NCBI GenBank assembly: GCA_018434945.1 | Contig: JAHDOI010000007.1 | Location: 1-64,000, forward strand | Direction of reading: 5' to 3' | DNA: 64,000 nucleotides | Source of the DNA: Selenomonadales bacterium | GTDB taxonomy: Bacteria; Bacillota; Negativicutes; Sporomusales; UBA7701 | Part shown: piece by piece, positions 34,440 through 41,742 of the stretch | How positions within the stretch are numbered: the stretch's first letter is position 1 | How the letters are laid out: each line of letters begins with the position of its first letter | Translations under genes and position numbers: made by a program | The notes under the pieces: model-generated | Database searches by the model: none | What the model was told of the DNA's origin: nothing | What the model saw: only the letters and a program-made list of their open reading frames with translations

Positions 34440-35738
34440 GTGCCGAAAGTGGCGTTTACGACATTGGGCTGCAAAGTCAATCAGTTCGAGACGGAAACGA
34501 TGGAAGGGCTGTTCAAGGCGCGCGGCTATGAGGTCGTGGCTTTCGACCAGCCTGCCGATGTCTATGTGGTCAATACCTGTTCGGTTACCCACCTGGGCGA
34601 GCGCAAGTCGCGTCAGCTCATCCGCCGCGCGACCCGCACGAGCCCCGGCGCCACGGTGGTGGTCACCGGCTGCTACGCCCAGGTGTCGCCCGGCGAGGTT
34701 GAGGCCATCCCCGGGGTGGACGTGATTGTCGGCACCCAAGACCGCCAGCGGATCGTCGACCTGGCCGAAGAGGCGGCGGCAAGCCGCCGGCAGATCAGTG
34801 CGGTCGGCGATATAATGGCTGCCGGGGAATTCGAGGATATCCCGCTGTTCGCCGCCCCCGGCCGCACCCGCGCCTTTCTGAAGATTCAGGAGGGCTGCGC
34901 CAATTTCTGCACATATTGCATTATCCCGTACGCCCGCGGTCCGCTGCGTTCCCGTCCTTTGCCCAGCATCGAGCGGGAGGCGGCGAAGTTCGTCGCCGCC
35001 GGCTTCCGGGAGATCGTCCTGACGGGCATCCATCTTGGCGCGTACGGTCAGGATACGGGTGGCGCGACAACGCTTACCGACGCGGTGCGGCAGGTGCTGG
35101 CCGTGCCTGGGGTGGCGAGGCTGCGGTTAGGGTCGCTGGAGTCGATCGAGGTTTCGGGCGCGCTTATCGACGTGATGCGGGAGGACGAGCGCCTCTGCCC
35201 CCATCTGCACCTGCCGCTCCAGGCGGGCGACGATGCCGTGCTGGCGGCGATGAACCGCCACTACACCACGGCTGAATTCCGCGATCTCGTCCGCGGCATC
35301 CAGGACCGCGTGCCGGATATCGCGGTAACGACGGATATCATCGTCGGCTTCCCCGGCGAGACGGAGGAGCAGTTTGCCAATACGCTCGCGTTCGCGGCCG
35401 GCATGAACTTTGCCCGCATCCATGTTTTCCCGTATTCGCGCCGTAAGGGGACACCGGCGGCCGGCTTCCCCGGGCAGGTGGGCGAGAGGGAGAAAAAGAG
35501 GCGGGCTGCGGCGCTGCAAGACCTCGCCGACCGGCAGGCGGCATCTTTCCACGAACGCTTCCTGGGCCGCGAGCTGAAGGTGTTGTTCGAGCCGGCGGCC
35601 GACGGGGGCGTCGAGGGGCTGACAGGCAATTATCTGCGCGTGTATACGGACGGCGACGGCAGCCTGGCGCGCGAGCTCCGCCCTGTCAGGCTTGTGCGGC
35701 TTTACAAGGACGGGTTGTGGGGTGAAATCGTCGGCTAA
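34440..35738 (+). CDS. mtaB: tRNA t6A37 methylthiotransferase MtaB
   Basis: A 432-residue methylthiotransferase: UPF0004 domain beginning KVAFTTLGCKVNQFETE, radical SAM domain with the cluster motif CANFCTYC near residue 153-160, HLPLQAGDDAVLAAMNR, and a C-terminal TRAM-like domain. It converts t6A to ms2t6A at position 37 of tRNAs reading ANN codons. GTG 34440 after GGGGGTC is the probable start; in-frame TTG codons up to eight codons earlier are alternatives. Confidence 0.94.
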   Translation: MPKVAFTTLGCKVNQFETETMEGLFKARGYEVVAFDQPADVYVVNTCSVTHLGERKSRQLIRRATRTSPGATVVVTGCYAQVSPGEVEAIPGVDVIVGTQDRQRIVDLAEEAAASRRQISAVGDIMAAGEFEDIPLFAAPGRTRAFLKIQEGCANFCTYCIIPYARGPLRSRPLPSIEREAAKFVAAGFREIVLTGIHLGAYGQDTGGATTLTDAVRQVLAVPGVARLRLGSLESIEVSGALIDVMREDERLCPHLHLPLQAGDDAVLAAMNRHYTTAEFRDLVRGIQDRVPDIAVTTDIIVGFPGETEEQFANTLAFAAGMNFARIHVFPYSRRKGTPAAGFPGQVGEREKKRRAAALQDLADRQAASFHERFLGRELKVLFEPAADGGVEGLTGNYLRVYTDGDGSLARELRPVRLVRLYKDGLWGEIVG

Positions 35739-35848
35739 TTTTTCCCTGCCGGTCTTGGGTGGCAGGATATCAAAGAAAAAGGCAGAATATTTTCCTAAAA
35801 ACGCGTATACTACTAAGCGGTGAAGCGCGGCGGAGAGGAAGAGCATTT

Positions 35849-36199
35849 GTGAAGCAGGAAGACTGTATTTTCTGCAAGATCGCGGCCAAAGAGATTCCCG
35901 CAAAGATTATTTATGAGGATGAGCATGTCGTCGCTTTCCCCGATATCAAGCCGGCGGCTCCCGTTCATGTCCTCGTTGTGCCCAAACGCCATATCCCGCA
36001 CATCTGCGAGACCTGCGAGGGCGATATCCCCCTCCTGGGGCATATCATGACCGTCATCCCCAAGGTCGCCGCCCAGCTCGGGCTGGCGGAGGAGGGCTTC
36101 CGCACGGTGGTAAACACCAAGGATAACGGCGGCCAGACGGTTTATCACATCCATTGGCATATTCTCGGCGGGCGGTTCATGAGTTGGCCTCCGGGCTAA
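35849..36199 (+). CDS. HIT-family nucleotide-binding protein
   Basis: A 116-residue histidine-triad protein: CIFCKIAAKEIPAKIIYEDE at the start and the catalytic triad YHIHWHILGG near residues 98-107. It also contains GQTVYH, as in HinT-type proteins, which hydrolyse adenosine phosphoramidates or similar. The GTG start follows GGAGAGGAAGAG; the open frame extends further upstream without a ribosome site. It is usual downstream of mtaB in Firmicutes. Confidence 0.93.
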   Translation: MKQEDCIFCKIAAKEIPAKIIYEDEHVVAFPDIKPAAPVHVLVVPKRHIPHICETCEGDIPLLGHIMTVIPKVAAQLGLAEEGFRTVVNTKDNGGQTVYHIHWHILGGRFMSWPPG

Positions 36200-36201
36200 T
36201 A

Positions 36202-36231
36202 TTGACAGTGCTTGTCGTTATCGTGTATAAT
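36202..36231 (+). promoter_or_regulatory. Consensus sigma-A promoter of rpsU-yqeY
   Basis: TTGACA (36202-36207), 18-bp spacer, TATAAT (36226-36231): both boxes are perfect matches to consensus. Confidence 0.88.
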
Positions 36232-36288
36232 TTTGTGGTGAATGTATAAGTAATCTTCCCCAGGTCTGTAGTGGAGGGAGGGAGATAT

Positions 36289-36468
36289 ATGTCAGAAGTC
36301 AAAGTGGGAAAAAACGAAACACTGGACAGCGCACTCCGCAGATTTAAACGTACCTGCCAAAAAGCGGGCGTTCTTTCCGAAGTGAGAAAACGCGAGCACT
36401 ACGAAAAACCGAGCGTTAAGCGGAAGAAGAAATCCGAAGCGGCGCGCAAACGGAAATTCAAGAGCTAA
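36289..36468 (+). CDS. rpsU: 30S ribosomal protein S21
   Basis: A 59-residue basic protein starting [20 protein letters not shown] and ending in the usual Lys/Arg-rich tail. S21 binds near the anti-Shine-Dalgarno region of 16S rRNA and helps initiation. ATG 36289 has a run of GGAGGGAGGGAG just upstream; the first ATG of the open frame lies before this ribosome site. A perfect promoter drives it together with yqeY. Confidence 0.96.
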   Translation: MSEVKVGKNETLDSALRRFKRTCQKAGVLSEVRKREHYEKPSVKRKKKSEAARKRKFKS

Positions 36469-36524
36469 ACCGCCACAGGCAATCGCAGGCGCGCGGACCC
36501 ATACAAGTTCCGGAGGTTTCCGCC

Positions 36525-36977
36525 ATGTCGATCAAGGAAAGACTAAATGAAGACATGAAACAGGCGATGAAGGATAAGGAGGCCGGCAAGCTGCGCCTCT
36601 CCGTCATCCGTATGGTGCGCGCCAGCGTCAAGAATGTCGAGATCGACCGCAAAAAGGAACTCGGCGACGAGGATGTGCTGGACGTTTTGGCCAAAGAGGT
36701 CAAGATGCGGCGCGACTCGCTCGAGGAGTTCAAGAAGGGCAACCGGCCTGATTTGGTTGCCGGCCTCGAGCAGGAGATCGACATTCTGATGGGCTATCTC
36801 CCCCAACAGCTCAGCGACGAGGAAGTCCGCGCCCTTGTGGCCGAGGCCGTCGCCCAGACCGGCGCCGCCGGACCGAAGGATATGGGCAAGGTTATGTCCG
36901 CCCTGATGCCGAAGGTCAAGGGCAGAGCCGACGGCAAGACGGTCAACGCCATGGTCAAGGACGCGCTGAACAGGTAA
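36525..36977 (+). CDS. yqeY: YqeY/GatB-domain-containing protein
   Basis: A 150-residue helical protein of the YqeY family: MSIKERLNEDMKQAMKDKEA at the start, LSVIRMVRASVKN, and GYLPQQLSDEEVRALV in the C-terminal part that resembles the tail of GatB. It probably binds tRNA, but its function is not established. It follows rpsU in many Firmicutes; GGAGG 8 nt upstream fixes the start. A strong terminator follows. Confidence 0.93.
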   Translation: MSIKERLNEDMKQAMKDKEAGKLRLSVIRMVRASVKNVEIDRKKELGDEDVLDVLAKEVKMRRDSLEEFKKGNRPDLVAGLEQEIDILMGYLPQQLSDEEVRALVAEAVAQTGAAGPKDMGKVMSALMPKVKGRADGKTVNAMVKDALNR

Positions 36978-36985
36978 ATGAGATG

Positions 36986-37020
36986 AAAAGCCGGTATCCG
37001 CAAGGATACCGGCTTTTGTT
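36986..37020 (+). terminator. Rho-independent terminator of rpsU-yqeY
   Basis: AAAAGCCGGTATCC (36986-36999) and GGATACCGGCTTTT (37004-37017) pair perfectly around GCAA, followed by GTTTTG. Confidence 0.93.
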
Positions 37021-37045
37021 TTGTTGATATTTTATACAAGCATAA

Positions 37046-37232
37046 GGCCGTTCAGAAAGCCCCAGATGCTAGGAAGGGCAAGGACGCGACCGGAGGCGTA
37101 CTCGGATGTACGCCGAGGGAGCGGCTCGTGCACTGATCGTTGCAGACGGTATGCATCAGGCATAATGCGCTGATGGAGTTCCGGACACAGAACGCCAGAA
37201 CTGACAACGCAGATGGGGCTTTATCAACGGCC
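37046..37232 (-). repeat. Intergenic hairpin element, copy F with extra sequence (187 bp)
   Basis: Reverse orientation: GGCCGTTCAGAAAGCCCCAGATGCTAGG ... ACAACGCAGATGGGGCTTTATCAACGGCC, with apical GGCGTAC..GTACGCC. About 65 bp of unrelated sequence are inserted on the 3' side (around 37128-37205). It lies between the yqeY terminator and the candidate small RNA. Confidence 0.85.
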
Positions 37233-37249
37233 GGGAATGTGAGGGAATG

Positions 37250-37275
37250 AAAAAAGGCAGGTCTTTCGACCTGCC
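37250..37275 (-). terminator. Rho-independent terminator, reverse strand
   Basis: On the minus strand GGCAGGTC-GAAA-GACCTGCC followed by TTTTTT; an excellent intrinsic terminator facing left. It has no coding gene to serve except the candidate small RNA. Confidence 0.88.
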
Positions 37276-37447
37276 CAACTTGTAATGTGAAGCGGCGTAT
37301 GTTGCTGCGTCTGCTGCTGCGAAAAGGCTGCGGCTGTGAGATGTATGGTGCGGTGGCGGGTGGTGCGATGAGGGGGCGATAGTTGCTGCGGTCATTGCCG
37401 TCTGAAAAAGAAAAAGGTTGGTGCGATTGTTTGCTTCACTATTACGC
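37250..37447 (-). ncRNA. Candidate small RNA, about 198 nt, reverse strand
   Basis: On the minus strand, a good promoter (37482-37454) is followed about 200 nt later by a terminator (stem 37275-37268 / 37263-37256, then TTTTTT). No coding frame with a ribosome site lies between them. The one ATG frame (from 37395) has a T-rich, Shine-Dalgarno-free upstream region and runs through the terminator. The transcript has C-rich, unpaired-looking stretches (CGCCCCCTCATCG and repeated CACC) of the type that base-pair with ribosome sites in Firmicute regulatory RNAs. I cannot match it to a known RNA family. Confidence 0.5.
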
Positions 37448-37453
37448 TCCTAG

Positions 37454-37482
37454 AAGATATCATATATAAAGTAAAAGGTCAA
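37454..37482 (-). promoter_or_regulatory. Sigma-A promoter, reverse strand
   Basis: On the minus strand TTGACC (37482-37477), exactly 17 bp, TATCTT (37459-37454) in an AT-rich island. It points away from nfeD, into the 200-nt non-coding stretch. Confidence 0.65.
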
Positions 37483-37638
37483 GCTTCCTTTAAAAAATAA
37501 AAATGTTTGAAAGAGTTGCAAAATTTTAAAAATATACCGCCGGGGTGATCGTTGCGCGCTTTGCCTTTCACGCAAGAGAGGAATGGCGCAGGCGGATGCC
37601 GAATACACTAAGGCAATAATATACCTGGGAGGATAGTT
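37483..37638. other. Gap before nfeD
   Basis: About 155 bp, AT-rich at its left end. It should hold the nfeD promoter, but no convincing -35/-10 pair stands out; the ribosome site of nfeD (GGGAGG) is at the right end. Confidence 0.4.
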
Positions 37639-38937
37639 ATGCGCCGGTTCGCATTTTTGCTGGCACTGGCCCTGCTCGTTACCCTGGCCGCCGCTCCGGC
37701 GGCCCACGGCGACGCCGGCGGGCCGGTGATCGTCATCAATATCAAGGGCGAGATCGACGGCGGACAGGCCGCCCTCGTCCATAAGGCGATGACCGAGGCC
37801 AAGACGAAGAACGCCCGGGCCGTCCTGGTGGAGATCGATACTTTCGGCGGTCTGGTGGACGCGGCTACCGTCATCCGCGACAAGATCAGCGAAGCTCCTG
37901 TAGAGACCATCTGCCATATCAAGAACAGGGCATGGTCGGCGGGCGCGCTGATCGCCATCGCCCACAAGAAGATCGCGATCGCTCCCGGCGGCAGCATCGG
38001 GGCGGCCGAGCCCATCCCGGCGACCGAGAAGACGATCGCCGCTCTCAAGGCCGAGTTTGCCGCGACCGCCAACAAGTCGGGCCGCAACCCCAGGGTGGCG
38101 GAGGCGATGGTCGACAAGACGCTCGGGCTGCCGGGCTACGCCGAGCCAGGGCAGATCCTCGCCCTGACCGATTATCAGGCTGTTAAGGTGGGATACGCCG
38201 ACCTGGTGGCCGCGGAGCGGGCCGATGTGCTGGCCCATTTCGGGCTGGCCGGCGCGCCGGTGGTGGAATATCACCAGGGGTGGGCGGAAAAACTGGCCGG
38301 CTGGCTTTCGAACCCGGTGGTCAAGTCGGCGCTGCTTTCGCTCATATTCCTGGCGATCATGACGGAGATCAAGACCGCCGGCCTGGGTGTGGCCGCTCTC
38401 GTCGGCCTGGGCGCGGTGCTGCTGTTCTTCGCCAGTCAGTGGCTTAGCGGCCTGGCGGGCTGGGTGGAGATCGCGCTGTTTATCGCCGGCGCGGTGCTGA
38501 TTGTTATCGAGATATATACGCCGGGGATGGGTGTTTTCGGCCTGGGCGGCATCCTCTGCATCCTGGCGAGCTTTTTCCTGACGCTGGGCGGCGATCTTTC
38601 CGCCCTCAACCTGATGGCGGTCAGCCTGGTCATCGCTATCGGCGTTTTCCTGCTGATCGTGAAAAAGCTGCCTTCCAGCAGGCTGTGGGCGCGGCTGGTC
38701 CTAAAAGACGCCGAGACCACGACCGCGGGCTTCGTTTCGGGCGACGATTACCAGGGCTACCTCGGCCGGACGGGGGTCGTACTGACCATCCTGCGGCCGG
38801 CCGGGGTTATCGATATCGACGGCACTCACCTGGATGTGGTGTCGGAAGGACAGTACATTGTAGCCGGAACCAAGGTCAAGGTGGTGAGCGTCAGCGGCAA
38901 CCGCATCGTCGTTCGCCCGGTAGCAGACCAAGAATAG
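37639..38937 (+). CDS. NfeD-family membrane-bound ClpP-class serine protease
   Basis: A 432-residue protein: signal peptide (about 1-23, ending AHGDA), a ClpP/crotonase-like protease domain (about 28-210) with the probable catalytic serine in [13 protein letters not shown] near residue 100, four to five membrane helices (about 230-350), and a C-terminal OB-fold NfeD domain (about 365-432). NfeD proteins act with flotillin or stomatin-like proteins in membrane quality control; floA follows 19 bp later, as in Bacillus yqeZ-floA. GGGAGG upstream fixes the ATG. Confidence 0.93.
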   Translation: MRRFAFLLALALLVTLAAAPAAHGDAGGPVIVINIKGEIDGGQAALVHKAMTEAKTKNARAVLVEIDTFGGLVDAATVIRDKISEAPVETICHIKNRAWSAGALIAIAHKKIAIAPGGSIGAAEPIPATEKTIAALKAEFAATANKSGRNPRVAEAMVDKTLGLPGYAEPGQILALTDYQAVKVGYADLVAAERADVLAHFGLAGAPVVEYHQGWAEKLAGWLSNPVVKSALLSLIFLAIMTEIKTAGLGVAALVGLGAVLLFFASQWLSGLAGWVEIALFIAGAVLIVIEIYTPGMGVFGLGGILCILASFFLTLGGDLSALNLMAVSLVIAIGVFLLIVKKLPSSRLWARLVLKDAETTTAGFVSGDDYQGYLGRTGVVLTILRPAGVIDIDGTHLDVVSEGQYIVAGTKVKVVSVSGNRIVVRPVADQE

Positions 38938-38956
38938 TATCGGAGGAGAGTGTCTA

Positions 38957-39955
38957 ATGGCGACTTTAATCAGCAGCGTGTTCGTACTGGTTCTGTTTAT
39001 CATCGGTCTGGCCCTGTTCCTGCATTTCGTTCCCCTGGGCCTGTGGATTTCGGCCATCGCCGCCGGTGTCCATGTGGGGATTTTTACCCTCATCGGCATG
39101 CGGCTGCGACGCGTGCCCCCGTCCCAGATCGTGCTGCCGCTCATCAAGGCCAATAAGGCGGGCCTGAATGTCAATGTCAATCAGCTCGAGGCTCACTTTC
39201 TGGCCGGCGGCAACGTCGACCGCGTTATCGACGCCCTGATCGCCGCCCACCGGGCGCAGATCGCCCTGCCGTTCGAGCGTTCGGCGGCTATCGATCTGGC
39301 CGGCCGCAATGTGCTGGAGGCGGTGCAGATGAGCGTCAATCCCAAGGTAATCGAGACACCGTTCGTTTCCGCGGTGGCCAAGAACGGCATCGAGCTCAAG
39401 GTCAAGGCCCGGGTTACTGTCCGCGCCAACATCGACCGCTTGGTGGGCGGCGCCGGCGAGCAGACGATCATCGCCCGCGTCGGCGAGGGCATTGTCACCA
39501 GCGTCGGTTCGGCGACCGACCACAAGGATGTGCTGGAGAACCCCGACCATATTTCGCGAACAGTGTTGGCGAAAGGCCTCGACGCCGGGACGGCGTTCGA
39601 GATTCTGTCGATCGATATCGCCGACGTGGATGTGGGCCGCAACATCGGCGCCGAGCTGATGACCGACCAGGCCGAGGCCGAGAAGCGCGTGGCGCAGGCG
39701 AAGGCCGAGGAGCGGCGGGCGATGGCGGTGGCCAAGGAACAGGAGATGAAGGCCTTCACCCAGGAGATGCAGGCCAAGGTCGTCGAGGCCCAGGCCGACG
39801 TGCCGAAGGCGCTGTCCGTGGCTCTCAAGGAGGGCCGCCTCGGGGTGATGGATTACTATAATATGAACAATATCCTGGCCGACACCCAGATGCGGGAGAC
39901 GATCAGCAAGGCCGGGCCGGCGTCGCCGTCGATCAAGCCTGAAGAGAAGAAATAG
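38957..39955 (+). CDS. floA: Flotillin-like protein FloA
   Basis: A 332-residue protein: an N-terminal membrane hairpin (about 5-48), then a PHB/SPFH-like domain with [21 protein letters not shown] and a charged coiled-coil region (about 225-280; [20 protein letters not shown]). FloA scaffolds functional membrane microdomains and, with NfeD, influences membrane fluidity and secretion. The gene order nfeD-floA-small membrane gene implies an operon. RBS GGAGGAGAG precedes the ATG. Confidence 0.95.
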   Translation: MATLISSVFVLVLFIIGLALFLHFVPLGLWISAIAAGVHVGIFTLIGMRLRRVPPSQIVLPLIKANKAGLNVNVNQLEAHFLAGGNVDRVIDALIAAHRAQIALPFERSAAIDLAGRNVLEAVQMSVNPKVIETPFVSAVAKNGIELKVKARVTVRANIDRLVGGAGEQTIIARVGEGIVTSVGSATDHKDVLENPDHISRTVLAKGLDAGTAFEILSIDIADVDVGRNIGAELMTDQAEAEKRVAQAKAEERRAMAVAKEQEMKAFTQEMQAKVVEAQADVPKALSVALKEGRLGVMDYYNMNNILADTQMRETISKAGPASPSIKPEEKK

Positions 39956-39964
39956 GCGGCCGTC

Positions 39965-40426
39965 ATGTGGGATATTATCGTACCCCTTATTTTGATGGCC
40001 ATATTCTACCTGCTGCCGGAAATCCTCAAGAGGAAGCGGCGCCAGGAGGAATATAAATATCCGGAGATTCCCGGCGAGGTGCCGCCGCCGGTCGAAACGA
40101 GGCCGCCGGCCGAAGAGCGGCGGCCGGCGGAAAGGCCGCTGCCCCAGCCGGCGCCGGCCCGTGTGCCGATGCCCGATATCGTGCTGCCGCCGGCGGATGA
40201 GGAACGCCCCCGGCCGGTCTTCGTCCACCGGCCGCCGGAGCCCAACCCCAAGCCAGTGGAGCCGAACTATATGCCGAAGGAGACGCCGGTCGCGGCGGCT
40301 GCGGACGAGGCCTGCCCGTGGGACGGACGTCTCGATCAGGCGGCGGTGGTCAACGGCATCATTTTCGCGGAGATCATCCAGCCGCCGCGGTGCAAGCGGC
40401 CGCTGCACAGTCCTTTTCAACGCTGA
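39965..40426 (+). CDS. Small membrane-anchored proline-rich protein, unknown function
   Basis: A 153-residue protein with one N-terminal transmembrane helix (about 3-18), a long proline- and charge-rich, probably disordered stretch (about 30-115), and a short C-terminal motif WDGRLDQAAVVNGIIFAEII followed by PPR. The C-terminal motif looks conserved in outline and may be a docking peptide. It is 9 bp after floA and before a terminator, so it probably belongs to the NfeD-FloA operon. I do not recognise a named family. Confidence 0.75.
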   Translation: MWDIIVPLILMAIFYLLPEILKRKRRQEEYKYPEIPGEVPPPVETRPPAEERRPAERPLPQPAPARVPMPDIVLPPADEERPRPVFVHRPPEPNPKPVEPNYMPKETPVAAAADEACPWDGRLDQAAVVNGIIFAEIIQPPRCKRPLHSPFQR

Positions 40427-40434
40427 GCTTTTCA

Positions 40435-40469
40435 GGAACCGCCGGGAAGATCCCGGCGGTTCCTTTTTT
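40435..40469 (+). terminator. Rho-independent terminator of the nfeD-floA operon
   Basis: GGAACCGCCGGGA (40435-40447) pairs with TCCCGGCGGTTCC (40451-40463), then TTTTTT. Confidence 0.93.
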
Positions 40470-40554
40470 GTGCGACTGGCGGCGGCAGGAATGATTTGAA
40501 CGAATGTCGAAATATTGAATAAATTGCCAGGTTCAGTGATGATGAGGTGTAGCT

Positions 40555-41742
40555 ATGGATGCAACAGTTTTCGTTGAACCGGATTCGCTATTGGAATTGC
40601 GCAAGTTCGTAGCCCCGGAGTTCGTGTTCGGCCTGGAGGCCCGCAAGCTTGTCGGCCGCTACGCCCAGAATGTCGGCGCCAGGAAGGTTTTGCTGGTTAC
40701 CGACAGGATTCTCCACGCCACGACGCCATGGGTGAAGGAGACGGCGGCGACACTGGCGGAGTACGGCGTCCCCTGCGTTGTTTTCGATGCTGTGAGCCCC
40801 AATCCCCGGTCCGCGGAGGTGACGGCCGGAGCCGCCCTCTATGAGCGCGAGCGCTGCAACGCGGTGGTGGCGGTGGGCGGCGGCAGCGTGATGGACTGCG
40901 CCAAGGGGATCGGCATCGTTTGTTCGAACGGCGGCAGTATCCTCGATTTCGAGGGCGTGGACCGCATCGGCCGCCCGATGCCGCCGCTGATTTGCGTGCC
41001 CACTACCAGCGGCACCGCTTCGGAGGTTTCCCAGTTTACCATCATTCTCGACGAGAGCCGCAAAACGAAGATCGCGATCGTCAGCAAGGCGACGGTGCCA
41101 GATATCGGCCTTGTCGATCCGGCCACTACCACGACAATGTCCCCTTATCTCACCGCCTGCACTGGCATGGATGCACTCACTCATGCCGTGGAGGCTTTCG
41201 TGTCCAACGCGAGTTCGCCGATAACCGACCTGCACGCTCTGGAGGCCATCCGCCTTATCCACGGGGCTTTGCCGGAGGTTATCGCCCGCCCGGACGATAT
41301 CGCCTGGCGCGGCCGGATGATGCTGGGCAGCCTGCAGGCCGGACTGGCGTTTTCGAACGCCATCCTCGGGGCGGTACACGCCATGGCCCACAGTCTCGGC
41401 GGCTTTCTCGACCTGCCTCACGGCGAATGCAACGCCATCCTCCTGGGGCCGGTGATCGCCGGCAATTACGGGGCCGCGAGGGAGAAATACGCGGCGGTGG
41501 GGAGGGTCTTCGGTCTGGCTCTTGCCGGCATGACCGACGAAGCGGCCGCGACCGCGCTGAGGGATGCGGTGGAATCTTTCCGGCGCAGGGTGGGGATAAC
41601 GGCGACGCTGGCCAGCCTTGGGGTGGAAAAGTCGGCGGTGCCGACTTTGGCCGCGCTGGCCCTCAAGGACGCCTGCATGGCGACAAACCCCCGTATACTG
41701 TCGCTGCGCGATACGGAGGCCATTTATGAAAGCGCCTTCTGA
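40555..41742 (+). CDS. Iron-containing alcohol dehydrogenase
   Basis: A 395-residue type III dehydrogenase: NAD(P)-binding VVAVGGGSVMDCAKG near residue 103-117, PTTSGTASEVSQFTII, and the metal-binding HAVEAFVS, HAMAHSLGG and DLPHGECNAILL region. Such enzymes reduce aldehydes or oxidise primary alcohols or diols in the cytoplasm; the substrate cannot be read from sequence. The gene end overlaps the start of a c-di-GMP signalling gene by 17 bp. A weak GAGGTG precedes ATG 40555. Confidence 0.93.
   Translation: MDATVFVEPDSLLELRKFVAPEFVFGLEARKLVGRYAQNVGARKVLLVTDRILHATTPWVKETAATLAEYGVPCVVFDAVSPNPRSAEVTAGAALYERERCNAVVAVGGGSVMDCAKGIGIVCSNGGSILDFEGVDRIGRPMPPLICVPTTSGTASEVSQFTIILDESRKTKIAIVSKATVPDIGLVDPATTTTMSPYLTACTGMDALTHAVEAFVSNASSPITDLHALEAIRLIHGALPEVIARPDDIAWRGRMMLGSLQAGLAFSNAILGAVHAMAHSLGGFLDLPHGECNAILLGPVIAGNYGAAREKYAAVGRVFGLALAGMTDEAAATALRDAVESFRRRVGITATLASLGVEKSAVPTLAALALKDACMATNPRILSLRDTEAIYESAF

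Noticed and set aside
37156-37395. 79-codon reverse frame with His/Pro-rich start
   Set aside because: It has no Shine-Dalgarno sequence, runs straight through the strong minus-strand terminator and into hairpin element F; the region fits a non-coding RNA better.
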